NCBI RefSeq assembly: GCF_900103665.1
Contig: NZ_FNGY01000001.1
Span: forward strand, 744,001-808,000
Source: Pedobacter steynii
GTDB taxonomy: Bacteria; Bacteroidota; Bacteroidia; Sphingobacteriales; Sphingobacteriaceae
DNA: 64,000 nucleotides
Direction: 5' to 3'
The notes below the pieces were generated by a model. The model did not search any database. It had not been told where the DNA came from and saw nothing but the letters and a program-made list of their open reading frames with translations. Made by a program: the position numbers and the translations under genes. Below, piece by piece: positions 53,618 to 60,440 of the stretch. Each line of letters opens with the position of its first letter. Positions within the stretch are counted from its first letter, which is position 1.

Positions 53618-54560
53618 AGGGCTTGTTAAGCTCCTTGCGATTGGCATTTTTGTTACACTTCAGCTTGTAGAGATTGAAATGTTATCTAATAGCGTATTAA
53701 GTTATAGGGAAAGCCATATTCTATTGATGCCACTCATTGTCTTCTTGATTTTGTATCGTAGTAAGCTGACGGACCTGATACTTTTACTGGTTTGTGTATA
53801 TGGCATCTATGATTTTTTTGATTCAGTAAATAAAAGTTACGTCACATCCATGGATATCACGGGTAACTTACGCGGGCTGCCTTTTTATGAAAGTTTAGGT
53901 AGAATCAGTCGGAGAATCCTTAAGATATATCCACTTTTGTTTTACCTTGGAACATTGATCGCCTTGATTACCGCATCCTATAGGGGTAGATTGAGGGCTA
54001 TTCCTCTAAATCTGGTTTTGATTTTTTGTTGCCTGATCATTGCAGGCTGTCAATCAAAACCTACAACTCTTACATTTCCAGAACAAGATGAAATTTTTAA
54101 GATATGGCTAAGGGATACATTAGATGTCATAAAAAAGCAACCAGATAAAATCGGGGAGGGCTTAGTTAAATCAGAATTTAAAACTGGCGAAGACTCTTTG
54201 CTTTTTGATGAGATCAAAACTTATGAATTCAGCGCGATAGAAGGAACTGAAAATAACCAAATATTGAATGTTATAGCGCTTTTAAAAAAATACGATGAAG
54301 TTCCAAGAGTTGATTATCAACTTTCGTTCGTAGTACGGAAGTCCTTTTCCCCATCAATGGTGCCCAAGTTGAAATCTGAATACCTCTTTGAAATACAGGA
54401 TATCATCGTTCGAACGGCTGAATCGACGAGCGAATATGGCTATATCAGAGGAAGATTATCCGGGAAAGAGCTAAGCTCATCGAAGAACGATTCAAATCAA
54501 ACAGATGGTACTTATGATTTTCCTTGGCAAGGACATAAGTTAGTGAAACGTAAAAAATAG
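53604..54560 (+). CDS. Unknown membrane protein with a periplasmic-type C-terminal half
   Basis: A 318-residue protein. Four hydrophobic segments lie in the first ~155 residues (LLAIGIFVTLQLVEI, LLMPLIVFLILY, LLLVCVYGIYDF, YLGTLIALITA) and a fifth, IPLNLVLIFCCLIIAGC, looks exactly like a lipoprotein signal with its lipobox Cys. The last ~165 residues are soluble. It could be a natural membrane protein, or two genes (a membrane protein and a lipoprotein) fused in frame. ATG 53604 is chosen; a TTG precedes it directly. It overlaps the upstream gene. Family unknown. Confidence 0.6.
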   Translation: MNVVKGLVKLLAIGIFVTLQLVEIEMLSNSVLSYRESHILLMPLIVFLILYRSKLTDLILLLVCVYGIYDFFDSVNKSYVTSMDITGNLRGLPFYESLGRISRRILKIYPLLFYLGTLIALITASYRGRLRAIPLNLVLIFCCLIIAGCQSKPTTLTFPEQDEIFKIWLRDTLDVIKKQPDKIGEGLVKSEFKTGEDSLLFDEIKTYEFSAIEGTENNQILNVIALLKKYDEVPRVDYQLSFVVRKSFSPSMVPKLKSEYLFEIQDIIVRTAESTSEYGYIRGRLSGKELSSSKNDSNQTDGTYDFPWQGHKLVKRKK

Positions 54561-54570
54561 AAACAAAAAA

Positions 54571-54990
54571 ATGATTAAGACAAAGATTAGTGGAAGTTCA
54601 GCCGTTGGAGGCCAATTGTTTATTGTTTTTAGTTTATTGCCATTCCTGATATTTTTTTCGTATCTAATACTTGATGTATTAACATTTACTAGTCTGGGTA
54701 TTTTTGCGCTTATTCTTGCTATTGCATCTTTTATCTTTCTATGTGCCTTTTCTTACTATGACGTTTACAGTGTTGGGAATGAGTTGGTTTTTAAGAACCT
54801 TTTATTTAGGGCGAAGAAGTCTAAAAGTCAGGTAAAGGAGGTAGAAAGGTGGTTGTCGAGAACTTCATTTTACGTATCCTTTAATGATGGTTCGACGTTC
54901 TACTTCCGTTCCTCAATATTCGATGGTTTTAATGATGCTGATGAGGTAATTAAAGCACTAAAAGATAAAATTATGACTAAGGATGAATAG
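54571..54990 (+). CDS. Small membrane protein with a PH-like C-terminal domain
   Basis: A 139-residue protein. Two membrane segments form a hairpin (residues ~17-38 and ~42-62), followed by a beta-rich soluble domain (YDVYSVGNELVFKNLLFRAKKSKSQVKEVERW, FYVSFNDGSTFYFRSS). This plan is that of bacterial PH-domain membrane proteins. Its start is 10 nt after the previous stop and its end overlaps the next reading frame by 8 nt. Role unknown; the neighbourhood suggests an accessory or immunity context. Confidence 0.65.
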   Translation: MIKTKISGSSAVGGQLFIVFSLLPFLIFFSYLILDVLTFTSLGIFALILAIASFIFLCAFSYYDVYSVGNELVFKNLLFRAKKSKSQVKEVERWLSRTSFYVSFNDGSTFYFRSSIFDGFNDADEVIKALKDKIMTKDE

Positions 54991-55204
54991 ATTTCCAACA
55001 ATTGGAATTGATTATGGTTTCGGTGCATACAATCAAGTTGGCAATAACAAAAAAGCCGCAATGATTATGGGGATAAGAGATGTTTTTATCACTTTAATGA
55101 TGCCTCAATCTGGATTATTTCAGTTTTTAAGGACAGCGCTGACTGGCGAAGATAATCTAACAAGAGATGGTATTAATGTCGGTGAAAAAAAAATATTTAA
55201 ATAA
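54983..55204 (+). CDS. Short unknown reading frame
   Basis: A possible 73-residue protein (MNRFPTIGIDYGFGAYNQVG) that starts within the end of the previous gene (ATGAATAG overlap). It has a Gly/Asn-rich start and a helix FITLMMPQSGLFQFLRTAL. No family recognised. It could be a tail fragment of a larger toxin or a real small gene; the coupling to its neighbour is the only support. Confidence 0.4.
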   Translation: MNRFPTIGIDYGFGAYNQVGNNKKAAMIMGIRDVFITLMMPQSGLFQFLRTALTGEDNLTRDGINVGEKKIFK

Positions 55205-55207
55205 GCC

Positions 55208-55699
55208 GTGAAAAAAAATATGTTTATTTACTTTTTTGCGCTGATGTTTTTGTCTTGTAAAGAGGATGCTCAGAAAATAATACATTATGAATTTGAGGGT
55301 GTAAAAGTTAGCCGGTACGACCTTGAAAAAAGGACTTACCTTTATTACGGGGAATGTAATAATGCTATTTCTATAAAAAAAAATGTATCTCTAATAATTG
55401 ATTGGCAATTCGATGATTTTCTACAAGCTTCCCTAATTTTTCATAAAGATAGGAAGGTTCAGATATTGAGTGGTGGTGGCGGTAAATTTAAACAGATAAG
55501 TAGAAAGAATGAGATATATTTTAAAGAATATGGATCGCCAGAATATAATAAAATAATGGATCAATATGCTGCTCCAAATGACCTTAATAATCTTTGTTAT
55601 ATTTTTGATAACACTCAATTTGAACTTGAAGAAAATAAAAAGCTTGGAAGTAAGGTCGTTATTACAGACGAATTAGAAAATGCAAAAATTTGTCGGTAA
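55208..55699 (+). CDS. Predicted lipoprotein of unknown function
   Basis: A 163-residue lipoprotein with GTG start 55208. The signal is KKNMFIYFFALMFLSC with Cys at residue 17. The mature part is beta-rich with many Lys, Asn and Tyr, and has strongly A/T-biased codons. Its stop (55697-55699) is followed in the same frame by an Rhs core tail. Such lipoproteins are common as immunity proteins against secreted toxins, but nothing more specific is visible here. Confidence 0.6.
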   Translation: MKKNMFIYFFALMFLSCKEDAQKIIHYEFEGVKVSRYDLEKRTYLYYGECNNAISIKKNVSLIIDWQFDDFLQASLIFHKDRKVQILSGGGGKFKQISRKNEIYFKEYGSPEYNKIMDQYAAPNDLNNLCYIFDNTQFELEENKKLGSKVVITDELENAKICR

Positions 55700-55702
55700 A
55701 GA

Positions 55703-55882
55703 CTACACGGAGAGAAAATGTACGACTACGGGGCAAGGTTCTATGATTCTATAAAAGGTTGCTGGAATGTCATAGACCCGCTTGCAGAGGAGACACGGAG
55801 ATGGTCACCTTACAATTATTCTTTCAATAATCCGATTAGGTTTGTAGCTACACCGAGAACAAATGGCATGGTAGTTAAATAG
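55703..55882 (+). pseudogene. Rhs/YD-repeat core tail, fragment
   Basis: Right after the lipoprotein stop the + strand encodes [16 protein letters not shown], then [27 protein letters not shown] and a stop at 55880-55882. This is the RHS repeat-associated core, the conserved segment before the variable toxin end of Rhs proteins. It has lost the whole upstream Rhs body and the usual DPDG/DPNG that follows NNPIRF, being replaced by ATPRTNG. So it is a relic, not a working gene. Confidence 0.85.
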
Positions 55883-55928
55883 TAAACAGGGGTTCACATT
55901 TATCCTTTACGACCATAAAAATATACAT

Positions 55929-56225
55929 ATGAAAGAACAAGAAATAACAGTACTATTGAAACTGTCATTACAAAGAGCTTTACTTGGAGCAATATATCCT
56001 GCTATAAGAGCTATAGCATATGAATTTAATGAGTTAAAAAAACTAAAAATTGTTTTTTATTTAGATCGCGAACCGACTGACGATGATTATGAAAGTATTA
56101 GTGATGTATGTGCGGAAGTACTAGGTGATATAGAATTTCAAAAAATAGACGAGATTTGTGAATATACCACGAAGTCATTTTCTGAATTAGAGCCTAACAA
56201 CTTTGTTTACTTAAGAAAAGAATAG
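55929..56225 (+). CDS. Small protein of an immunity-like family
   Basis: A 98-residue acidic soluble protein (MKEQEITVLLKLSLQRALLGAIYP). I recall a widespread ~100-residue family with this pattern (helix with QRALLG, then AIAYEF...KIVFYLDREPTDDDYESISDVCAEVLGDI) that often sits beside polymorphic toxins and is taken as immunity; I cannot give a family number with certainty. It follows the Rhs relic by 46 nt, which is the place where an immunity gene is expected after a toxin end that has been lost. Confidence 0.7.
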   Translation: MKEQEITVLLKLSLQRALLGAIYPAIRAIAYEFNELKKLKIVFYLDREPTDDDYESISDVCAEVLGDIEFQKIDEICEYTTKSFSELEPNNFVYLRKE

Positions 56226-56300
56226 GCCTTTAGGGCTCATGCAGGCCATAACCATAGTTTGCTAATTAGTAGATAGGCGGCATAAACATATTCGCAGGAC

Positions 56301-56558
56301 ATGCCCGCTGGAACTGGATTTGGTTTAAACGAGGAGCCATTGGATTTTGCCCCAAGAACTAATGCTGCAGGAAAAAAAATGCCATTAGAACTACGCCATG
56401 CGGATCAAATGCCTGGTTCAGCGATACATGAAGTTAAACCTGGTCACACTAGCTATGTGCCACATCCGAATCAGTTAAATGAAGGAGTAGCCAGGAAAAT
56501 GAGAATTGAAGATGCTAAAATGCATTGGAACTATAGAGGAAGAGAGATGACTAATTAA
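56301..56558 (+). CDS. Orphan polymorphic-toxin C-terminal domain (nuclease-like)
   Basis: An 85-residue frame, open only from 56283, beginning MPAGTGFGLNEEPLDFAP and carrying LELRHADQMPGSAIHEVKPGH, then VPHPNQLNEGVARKMRIEDAK and HWNYRGREM. The His-rich pattern (RHADQ, HEVKPGH, HPNQ) resembles HNH/endonuclease VII-type ends of Rhs toxins. No secretion or Rhs part is attached, so the gene is either a relic of a larger toxin or a store from which a toxin tip could be regained by recombination. The immunity gene starts 11 nt later. Confidence 0.65.
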   Translation: MPAGTGFGLNEEPLDFAPRTNAAGKKMPLELRHADQMPGSAIHEVKPGHTSYVPHPNQLNEGVARKMRIEDAKMHWNYRGREMTN

Positions 56559-56569
56559 ATTATGTAAAT

Positions 56570-56938
56570 ATGATTTATTTGCAAAATGAACAGCTTAGGA
56601 CTAACCTAAGTCTAGGTAGAACTGTTGAACAATGGCTTGGCTATAAACAAGAGGATCATTATATCGTTTTAAGATGGATAAGCATTGAGAAAGAAAGTAG
56701 TGATGAATATAGTGTTGCTTATATTGAGTCTTTTGATGAGGGAAGCGAAGATTTCCTTGATATTTACGAGTTTTCGACCTTGGATCCGGATGAACCACTT
56801 GGGATTGTCACTACGTTTTCTACTATAGACGAAGCTATCAGTTTTTCGTTAGATCAATATGGTGCTAAAATGGATAGCTTTGTAAGCGCCGGGATGATAC
56901 AAGAGGAGTATCGTACCTATTTGAACGAAAAAAACTAA
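56570..56938 (+). CDS. Candidate immunity protein, copy 1
   Basis: A 122-residue acidic soluble protein (MIYLQNEQLRTNLSLGRTVEQWLG). It is clearly paralogous over its whole length to the protein at 57246-57611 (both share LSLG, VEQWLG, DPDEP, DEA, FSL, QYGA/KYGA, GMI). Each copy follows the end of the same toxin domain, which argues for an immunity role. No known family name. Strong acidity fits inhibition of a nuclease. Confidence 0.75.
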   Translation: MIYLQNEQLRTNLSLGRTVEQWLGYKQEDHYIVLRWISIEKESSDEYSVAYIESFDEGSEDFLDIYEFSTLDPDEPLGIVTTFSTIDEAISFSLDQYGAKMDSFVSAGMIQEEYRTYLNEKN

Positions 56939-56968
56939 TAGAGGGGCCGGTTATTATCCGGGTTTTTG

Positions 56969-57082
56969 TTATTTATAGGCCTGCCTAGTCTTCGCGTCTC
57001 TGAGTAGGCCATCCAAGGCATAAAGAATCCGCTCCTTATCAAGCTCAGAAAGGGCATTAAGCTCATTCAGTCGTTTGAGCAT
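56969..57082 (-). pseudogene. C-terminal fragment of an XRE-type transcriptional regulator
   Basis: On the minus strand 37 codons read MLKRLNELNALSELDKERIL and then YALDGLLRDAKTRQAYK, followed by a stop. This resembles the helical end of XRE/HTH-family regulators of Bacteroidota. No helix-turn-helix part is present, and the frame meets toxin sequence at 57087. It is a gene fragment caught between two toxin-immunity units. Confidence 0.5.
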
Positions 57083-57086
57083 GATA

Positions 57087-57234
57087 GATATGATGCCTGG
57101 CTCTGCAATACATGAGGTTAAGCCAGTACATCAAACTTATGTACCCAATCTTAATAAATCAAAAGAAGGAGTAACGCCCGAAATGAGGATGCAAGATGCA
57201 CTGGTATATGAGAGGTAGAGAAATGGCCAATTAA
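57087..57234 (+). pseudogene. Second copy of the toxin C-terminal end, frameshifted
   Basis: The + strand reads DMMPGSAIHEVKPVHQTYVP and then a frame break after MRMQDA; in another frame it continues MHWYMRGREMAN and stops at 57232-57234. It matches the end of the toxin domain at 56301-56558 but starts only at the DQMPG point and has lost 8 nt. The loss lies between two ATGC tetramers seen in copy 1 (GATGCTAAAATGC), so replication slippage explains it. It is dead as a gene. Confidence 0.8.
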
Positions 57235-57245
57235 ACAATAAGCAA

Positions 57246-57611
57246 ATGAATAATTATCTAACAAAGGAACAACTAAAAGCTAAACTCAGTCTCGGTAAAG
57301 CAGTGGAGCAGTGGTTAGGGCATTATGAGAGTGATGGTGAAACAATTCTTAAGTGGGTGCGCATATACTCAGAAAAGGACGAGCATAATGTTTTATACAT
57401 AGCGTGTTATGATCAAGGGAATGTCGATAATCTTGATATCTCTGATTTTACAGTGGTGGATCCAGATGAGCCTTACGGGTTGCTAGATACTTTTTATACA
57501 CTTGATGAAGCTGTTGATTTTTCGTTAAATAAATATGGGGCTGTAATAGATCGTTTTGTAAATAGCGGAATGATTGAAGCAGAATATCTTAACTATTTGA
57601 ACAGCAAGTAG
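57246..57611 (+). CDS. Candidate immunity protein, copy 2
   Basis: A 121-residue acidic protein, full-length paralogue of the protein at 56570-56938. It keeps an intact reading frame although the toxin end in front of it is frameshifted, which suggests selection to keep immunity after the toxin is lost. It starts 12 nt after the relic and is followed by a bidirectional terminator. Likely cytosolic. Confidence 0.75.
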   Translation: MNNYLTKEQLKAKLSLGKAVEQWLGHYESDGETILKWVRIYSEKDEHNVLYIACYDQGNVDNLDISDFTVVDPDEPYGLLDTFYTLDEAVDFSLNKYGAVIDRFVNSGMIEAEYLNYLNSK

Positions 57612-57626
57612 GAGAGTAGTAAAATT

Positions 57627-57660
57627 AAAAGAGGGTTGACTTTTAAATCAACCCTCTTTT
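57627..57660. terminator. Bidirectional terminator closing the accessory island
   Basis: A perfect 13-bp stem, AAAAGAGGGTTGA (57627-57639) with 57648-57660, ends in T runs both ways. It separates the immunity gene from converging folD. Confidence 0.88.
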
Positions 57661-57685
57661 CTTATATATTGATATCTCGATATCC

Positions 57686-58567
57686 TTATGGATAGATTTC
57701 TTTTTTTGCTGAAGCCAATGTGTTCTTTAACAAGCCTACAATCGTCATCAGACCTACACCTCCGGGAACCGGAGTGATCCATGAAGCTTTAGGCGCTACA
57801 TTGTCAAAATCAACATCACCATACAATTTATACCCTGATTTTGTCTCCGTTGAAGTTTCTCTGTTGATACCGACATCGATAATAATCGCGCCAGGTTTTA
57901 CCATATCTGCAGTTACAAAATTCTTTTTGCCAATTGCAGCAACAATAATATCTGCCTGTAAAGCCAATTCTTTTAAATTCGCTGTTTTACTATGCGTAAG
58001 TGTTACCGTACAGTTTCCTGGATTTGCATTTCTGGCCATCAGGATACTCATTGGACTTCCCACAATATTACTTCTGCCCACTACCACACAATGTTTTCCT
58101 GTGGTATCAATCTGATAAGCCTGAAGCATTAACAAGATTCCATAAGGGGTTGCAGGAATAAAACAAGGAAGGTTCCGCATCATACGGCCCAGGTTTACCG
58201 GGTGAAAACCATCTACATCTTTACGATAATCGATCGTTTCCGTTACTTTCTCCGGATCGATGTGTTTAGGAAGGGGAAGCTGAACAATTAAGCCATCTAC
58301 ACCAGCATCCTGATTAATTTCTTCGATCTTTTGTAATAATTCCGCTTCAGTAACTGTGACATCATATCTGATCAGGGAAGATTGGAAACCTACCTTTTCA
58401 CAGTTTTTCATTTTACTGGCGACATATGTTTCGCTGCCACCATCATTACCAACCAATATCGCTATCAAGTGAGGCTTTCTGCCACTTTCTGCTAAAAAAG
58501 CCGCTGCTTCTGCTGCGATTTCCTGTTTTATTTTCTCTGATGCGAATTTTCCGTCCAGTAACTGCAT
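57686..58567 (-). CDS. folD: Methylenetetrahydrofolate dehydrogenase/cyclohydrolase
   Basis: A 293-residue bifunctional enzyme of one-carbon metabolism, interconverting 5,10-methylene-, methenyl- and 10-formyl-tetrahydrofolate with NADP. Landmarks: [24 protein letters not shown] with the catalytic Lys, [41 protein letters not shown] (dinucleotide site), HSKT and [13 protein letters not shown] near the C-terminus. Length normal. It follows lepA by ~55 nt on the same strand. Confidence 0.97.
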   Translation of the reverse strand: MQLLDGKFASEKIKQEIAAEAAAFLAESGRKPHLIAILVGNDGGSETYVASKMKNCEKVGFQSSLIRYDVTVTEAELLQKIEEINQDAGVDGLIVQLPLPKHIDPEKVTETIDYRKDVDGFHPVNLGRMMRNLPCFIPATPYGILLMLQAYQIDTTGKHCVVVGRSNIVGSPMSILMARNANPGNCTVTLTHSKTANLKELALQADIIVAAIGKKNFVTADMVKPGAIIIDVGINRETSTETKSGYKLYGDVDFDNVAPKASWITPVPGGVGLMTIVGLLKNTLASAKKEIYP

Positions 58568-58595
58568 GTAATCCTAATGATGTTGTTTATGTATA

Positions 58596-58615
58596 GGCAA
58601 TGCCAGGGCATTGCC
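58596..58615 (-). terminator. Short hairpin between lepA and folD
   Basis: GGCAATGCC (58596-58604) pairs with GGCATTGCC (58607-58615). There is no T run on the minus strand, so it is at most a weak terminator or an mRNA stability element. Confidence 0.35.
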
Positions 58616-58622
58616 CTGAAAA

Positions 58623-60410
58623 TTAATCTAATTTAAGTACGGCCATGAAAGCGGTTTGTGGAATCTCCACATTACCTACCTGACGCATCCGTTTTTTACC
58701 TTTCTTTTGTTTCTCCAAAAGTTTACGCTTACGGGAGATATCACCACCATAACATTTGGCCGTCACATCTTTACGTAAAGCCCTTACGGTTTCACGGGCG
58801 ATAATTTTTGCACCGATAGAAGCCTGGATCACAATCTCAAACTGTTGTCTCGGAATCAATTCCCTCAATTTCTCGCAGATTCTTTTTCCGAAGTCATAAG
58901 CATTGCTGCGGTGAATTAAGGACGATAAAGCATCCACATGTTCCCCATTCAATAGAATGTCCAGACGTACCAGTTCAGATTGCTTATAGCCGATCTGATG
59001 GTAATCGAAAGAAGCATATCCTTTAGAGATGGTTTTCAGCTTATCGTAGAAATCGAAAACGATCTCACCCATAGGCATTTCAAACACCAGTTCAACGCGG
59101 TCTGAAGTCAGGTACGACTGATTCACGATGACCCCTCTTTTCTGAATACAAAGCGACATTACCGGACCAACAAATTCAGCTTTGGTAATGATGTTTGCTT
59201 TGATGAAAGGTTCTTCCACGAAATCCAGTTTACTTGGATCAGGAAGATCTGAAGGATTGTTTACGATGATTTCATCACCTTTGGTCGTATGGGCGATATA
59301 AGATACGTTGGGAACAGTAGTAATTACCGTCATATCAAATTCGCGTTCCAGACGCTCCTGGATGATCTCCATGTGCAGCATTCCAAGGAACCCGCAACGG
59401 AATCCGAAACCTAAAGCTGCAGAGCTTTCCGGTTCAAATACAATCGAAGCATCGTTCAGCTGTAATTTATGCATTGCCTCACGAAGTTCTTCAAATTCAT
59501 CTGTATCTACAGGATAGATTCCCGCAAATACCATTGGTTTTACCTCTTCAAATCCTTGAATGGATTCTAAGGAAGGCCGGGCAACGTTAGTGATCGTATC
59601 TCCAACCTTAACCTCACGCGCTTCTTTAATCCCTGATATAATATAACCTACATCCCCGGTTTTCACCACATCTTTAGGTAACATGTTTAATTTTAGTACA
59701 CCCACCTCGTCCGCAAGATATTCTTTACCGGTATTGATGAACTTTACTTTATCCCCTTTTCTGATTTCACCATTCACTACTTTGTAGTAAGCGATAATTC
59801 CTCTGAAAGAGTTAAAGACAGAGTCAAAGATTAAGGCCTGTAATGGCGCGTCTGCTACTCCAACAGGAGCAGGTACACGGTCAATAATCGCCTGAAGAAT
59901 CTCCATTACACCCAATCCGGTTTTTCCGGATGCAGGAATGATCTCTTCGCGTTTACAGCCAATCAGGTCTATGATCTGATCTTTCACCTCTTCAGGCATG
60001 GCGCCTGGTAAATCCATTTTATTCAGGATCGGAATGATTTCCAGGTCATGCTCTAAAGCAAGATATAAGTTGGAAATCGTTTGTGCCTGAATCCCTTGTG
60101 AAGCATCAACGATCAGTAAAGCACCTTCACAGGCAGCGATTGAACGGGAAACTTCATAAGAAAAATCTACGTGTCCGGGAGTATCGATCAGGTTTAAGAT
60201 ATATTCCTGCCCGTCTACGGTGTAGTTCATCTGAATGGCGTGGCTTTTTATCGTGATACCACGTTCACGCTCCAAATCCATATTATCCAGCAACTGAGCC
60301 TGAGACTCACGTTGGGTAATGGTTTTAGTATATTCTAATAAACGGTCAGCCAGGGTGCTCTTACCGTGGTCAATATGTGCAATTATGCAAAAATTACGTA
60401 TGTGCTTCAT
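58623..60410 (-). CDS. lepA: Translation factor LepA (EF-4)
   Basis: A 595-residue GTPase that acts on stalled or assembling ribosomes. G motifs: [17 protein letters not shown] (G1), [11 protein letters not shown] (G2), IDTPGHVDF (G3), NKMDLPGA (G4). Domain II, then the EF-G-like domains and the LepA-specific C-terminus ([51 protein letters not shown]). Length and domain order are standard. It is 30 nt downstream of the GH92 gene on the same strand. Confidence 0.98.
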   Translation of the reverse strand: MKHIRNFCIIAHIDHGKSTLADRLLEYTKTITQRESQAQLLDNMDLERERGITIKSHAIQMNYTVDGQEYILNLIDTPGHVDFSYEVSRSIAACEGALLIVDASQGIQAQTISNLYLALEHDLEIIPILNKMDLPGAMPEEVKDQIIDLIGCKREEIIPASGKTGLGVMEILQAIIDRVPAPVGVADAPLQALIFDSVFNSFRGIIAYYKVVNGEIRKGDKVKFINTGKEYLADEVGVLKLNMLPKDVVKTGDVGYIISGIKEAREVKVGDTITNVARPSLESIQGFEEVKPMVFAGIYPVDTDEFEELREAMHKLQLNDASIVFEPESSAALGFGFRCGFLGMLHMEIIQERLEREFDMTVITTVPNVSYIAHTTKGDEIIVNNPSDLPDPSKLDFVEEPFIKANIITKAEFVGPVMSLCIQKRGVIVNQSYLTSDRVELVFEMPMGEIVFDFYDKLKTISKGYASFDYHQIGYKQSELVRLDILLNGEHVDALSSLIHRSNAYDFGKRICEKLRELIPRQQFEIVIQASIGAKIIARETVRALRKDVTAKCYGGDISRKRKLLEKQKKGKKRMRQVGNVEIPQTAFMAVLKLD

Positions 60411-60440
60411 CAGTGGCGCAAATATAGGGTTTTGAGTCGA

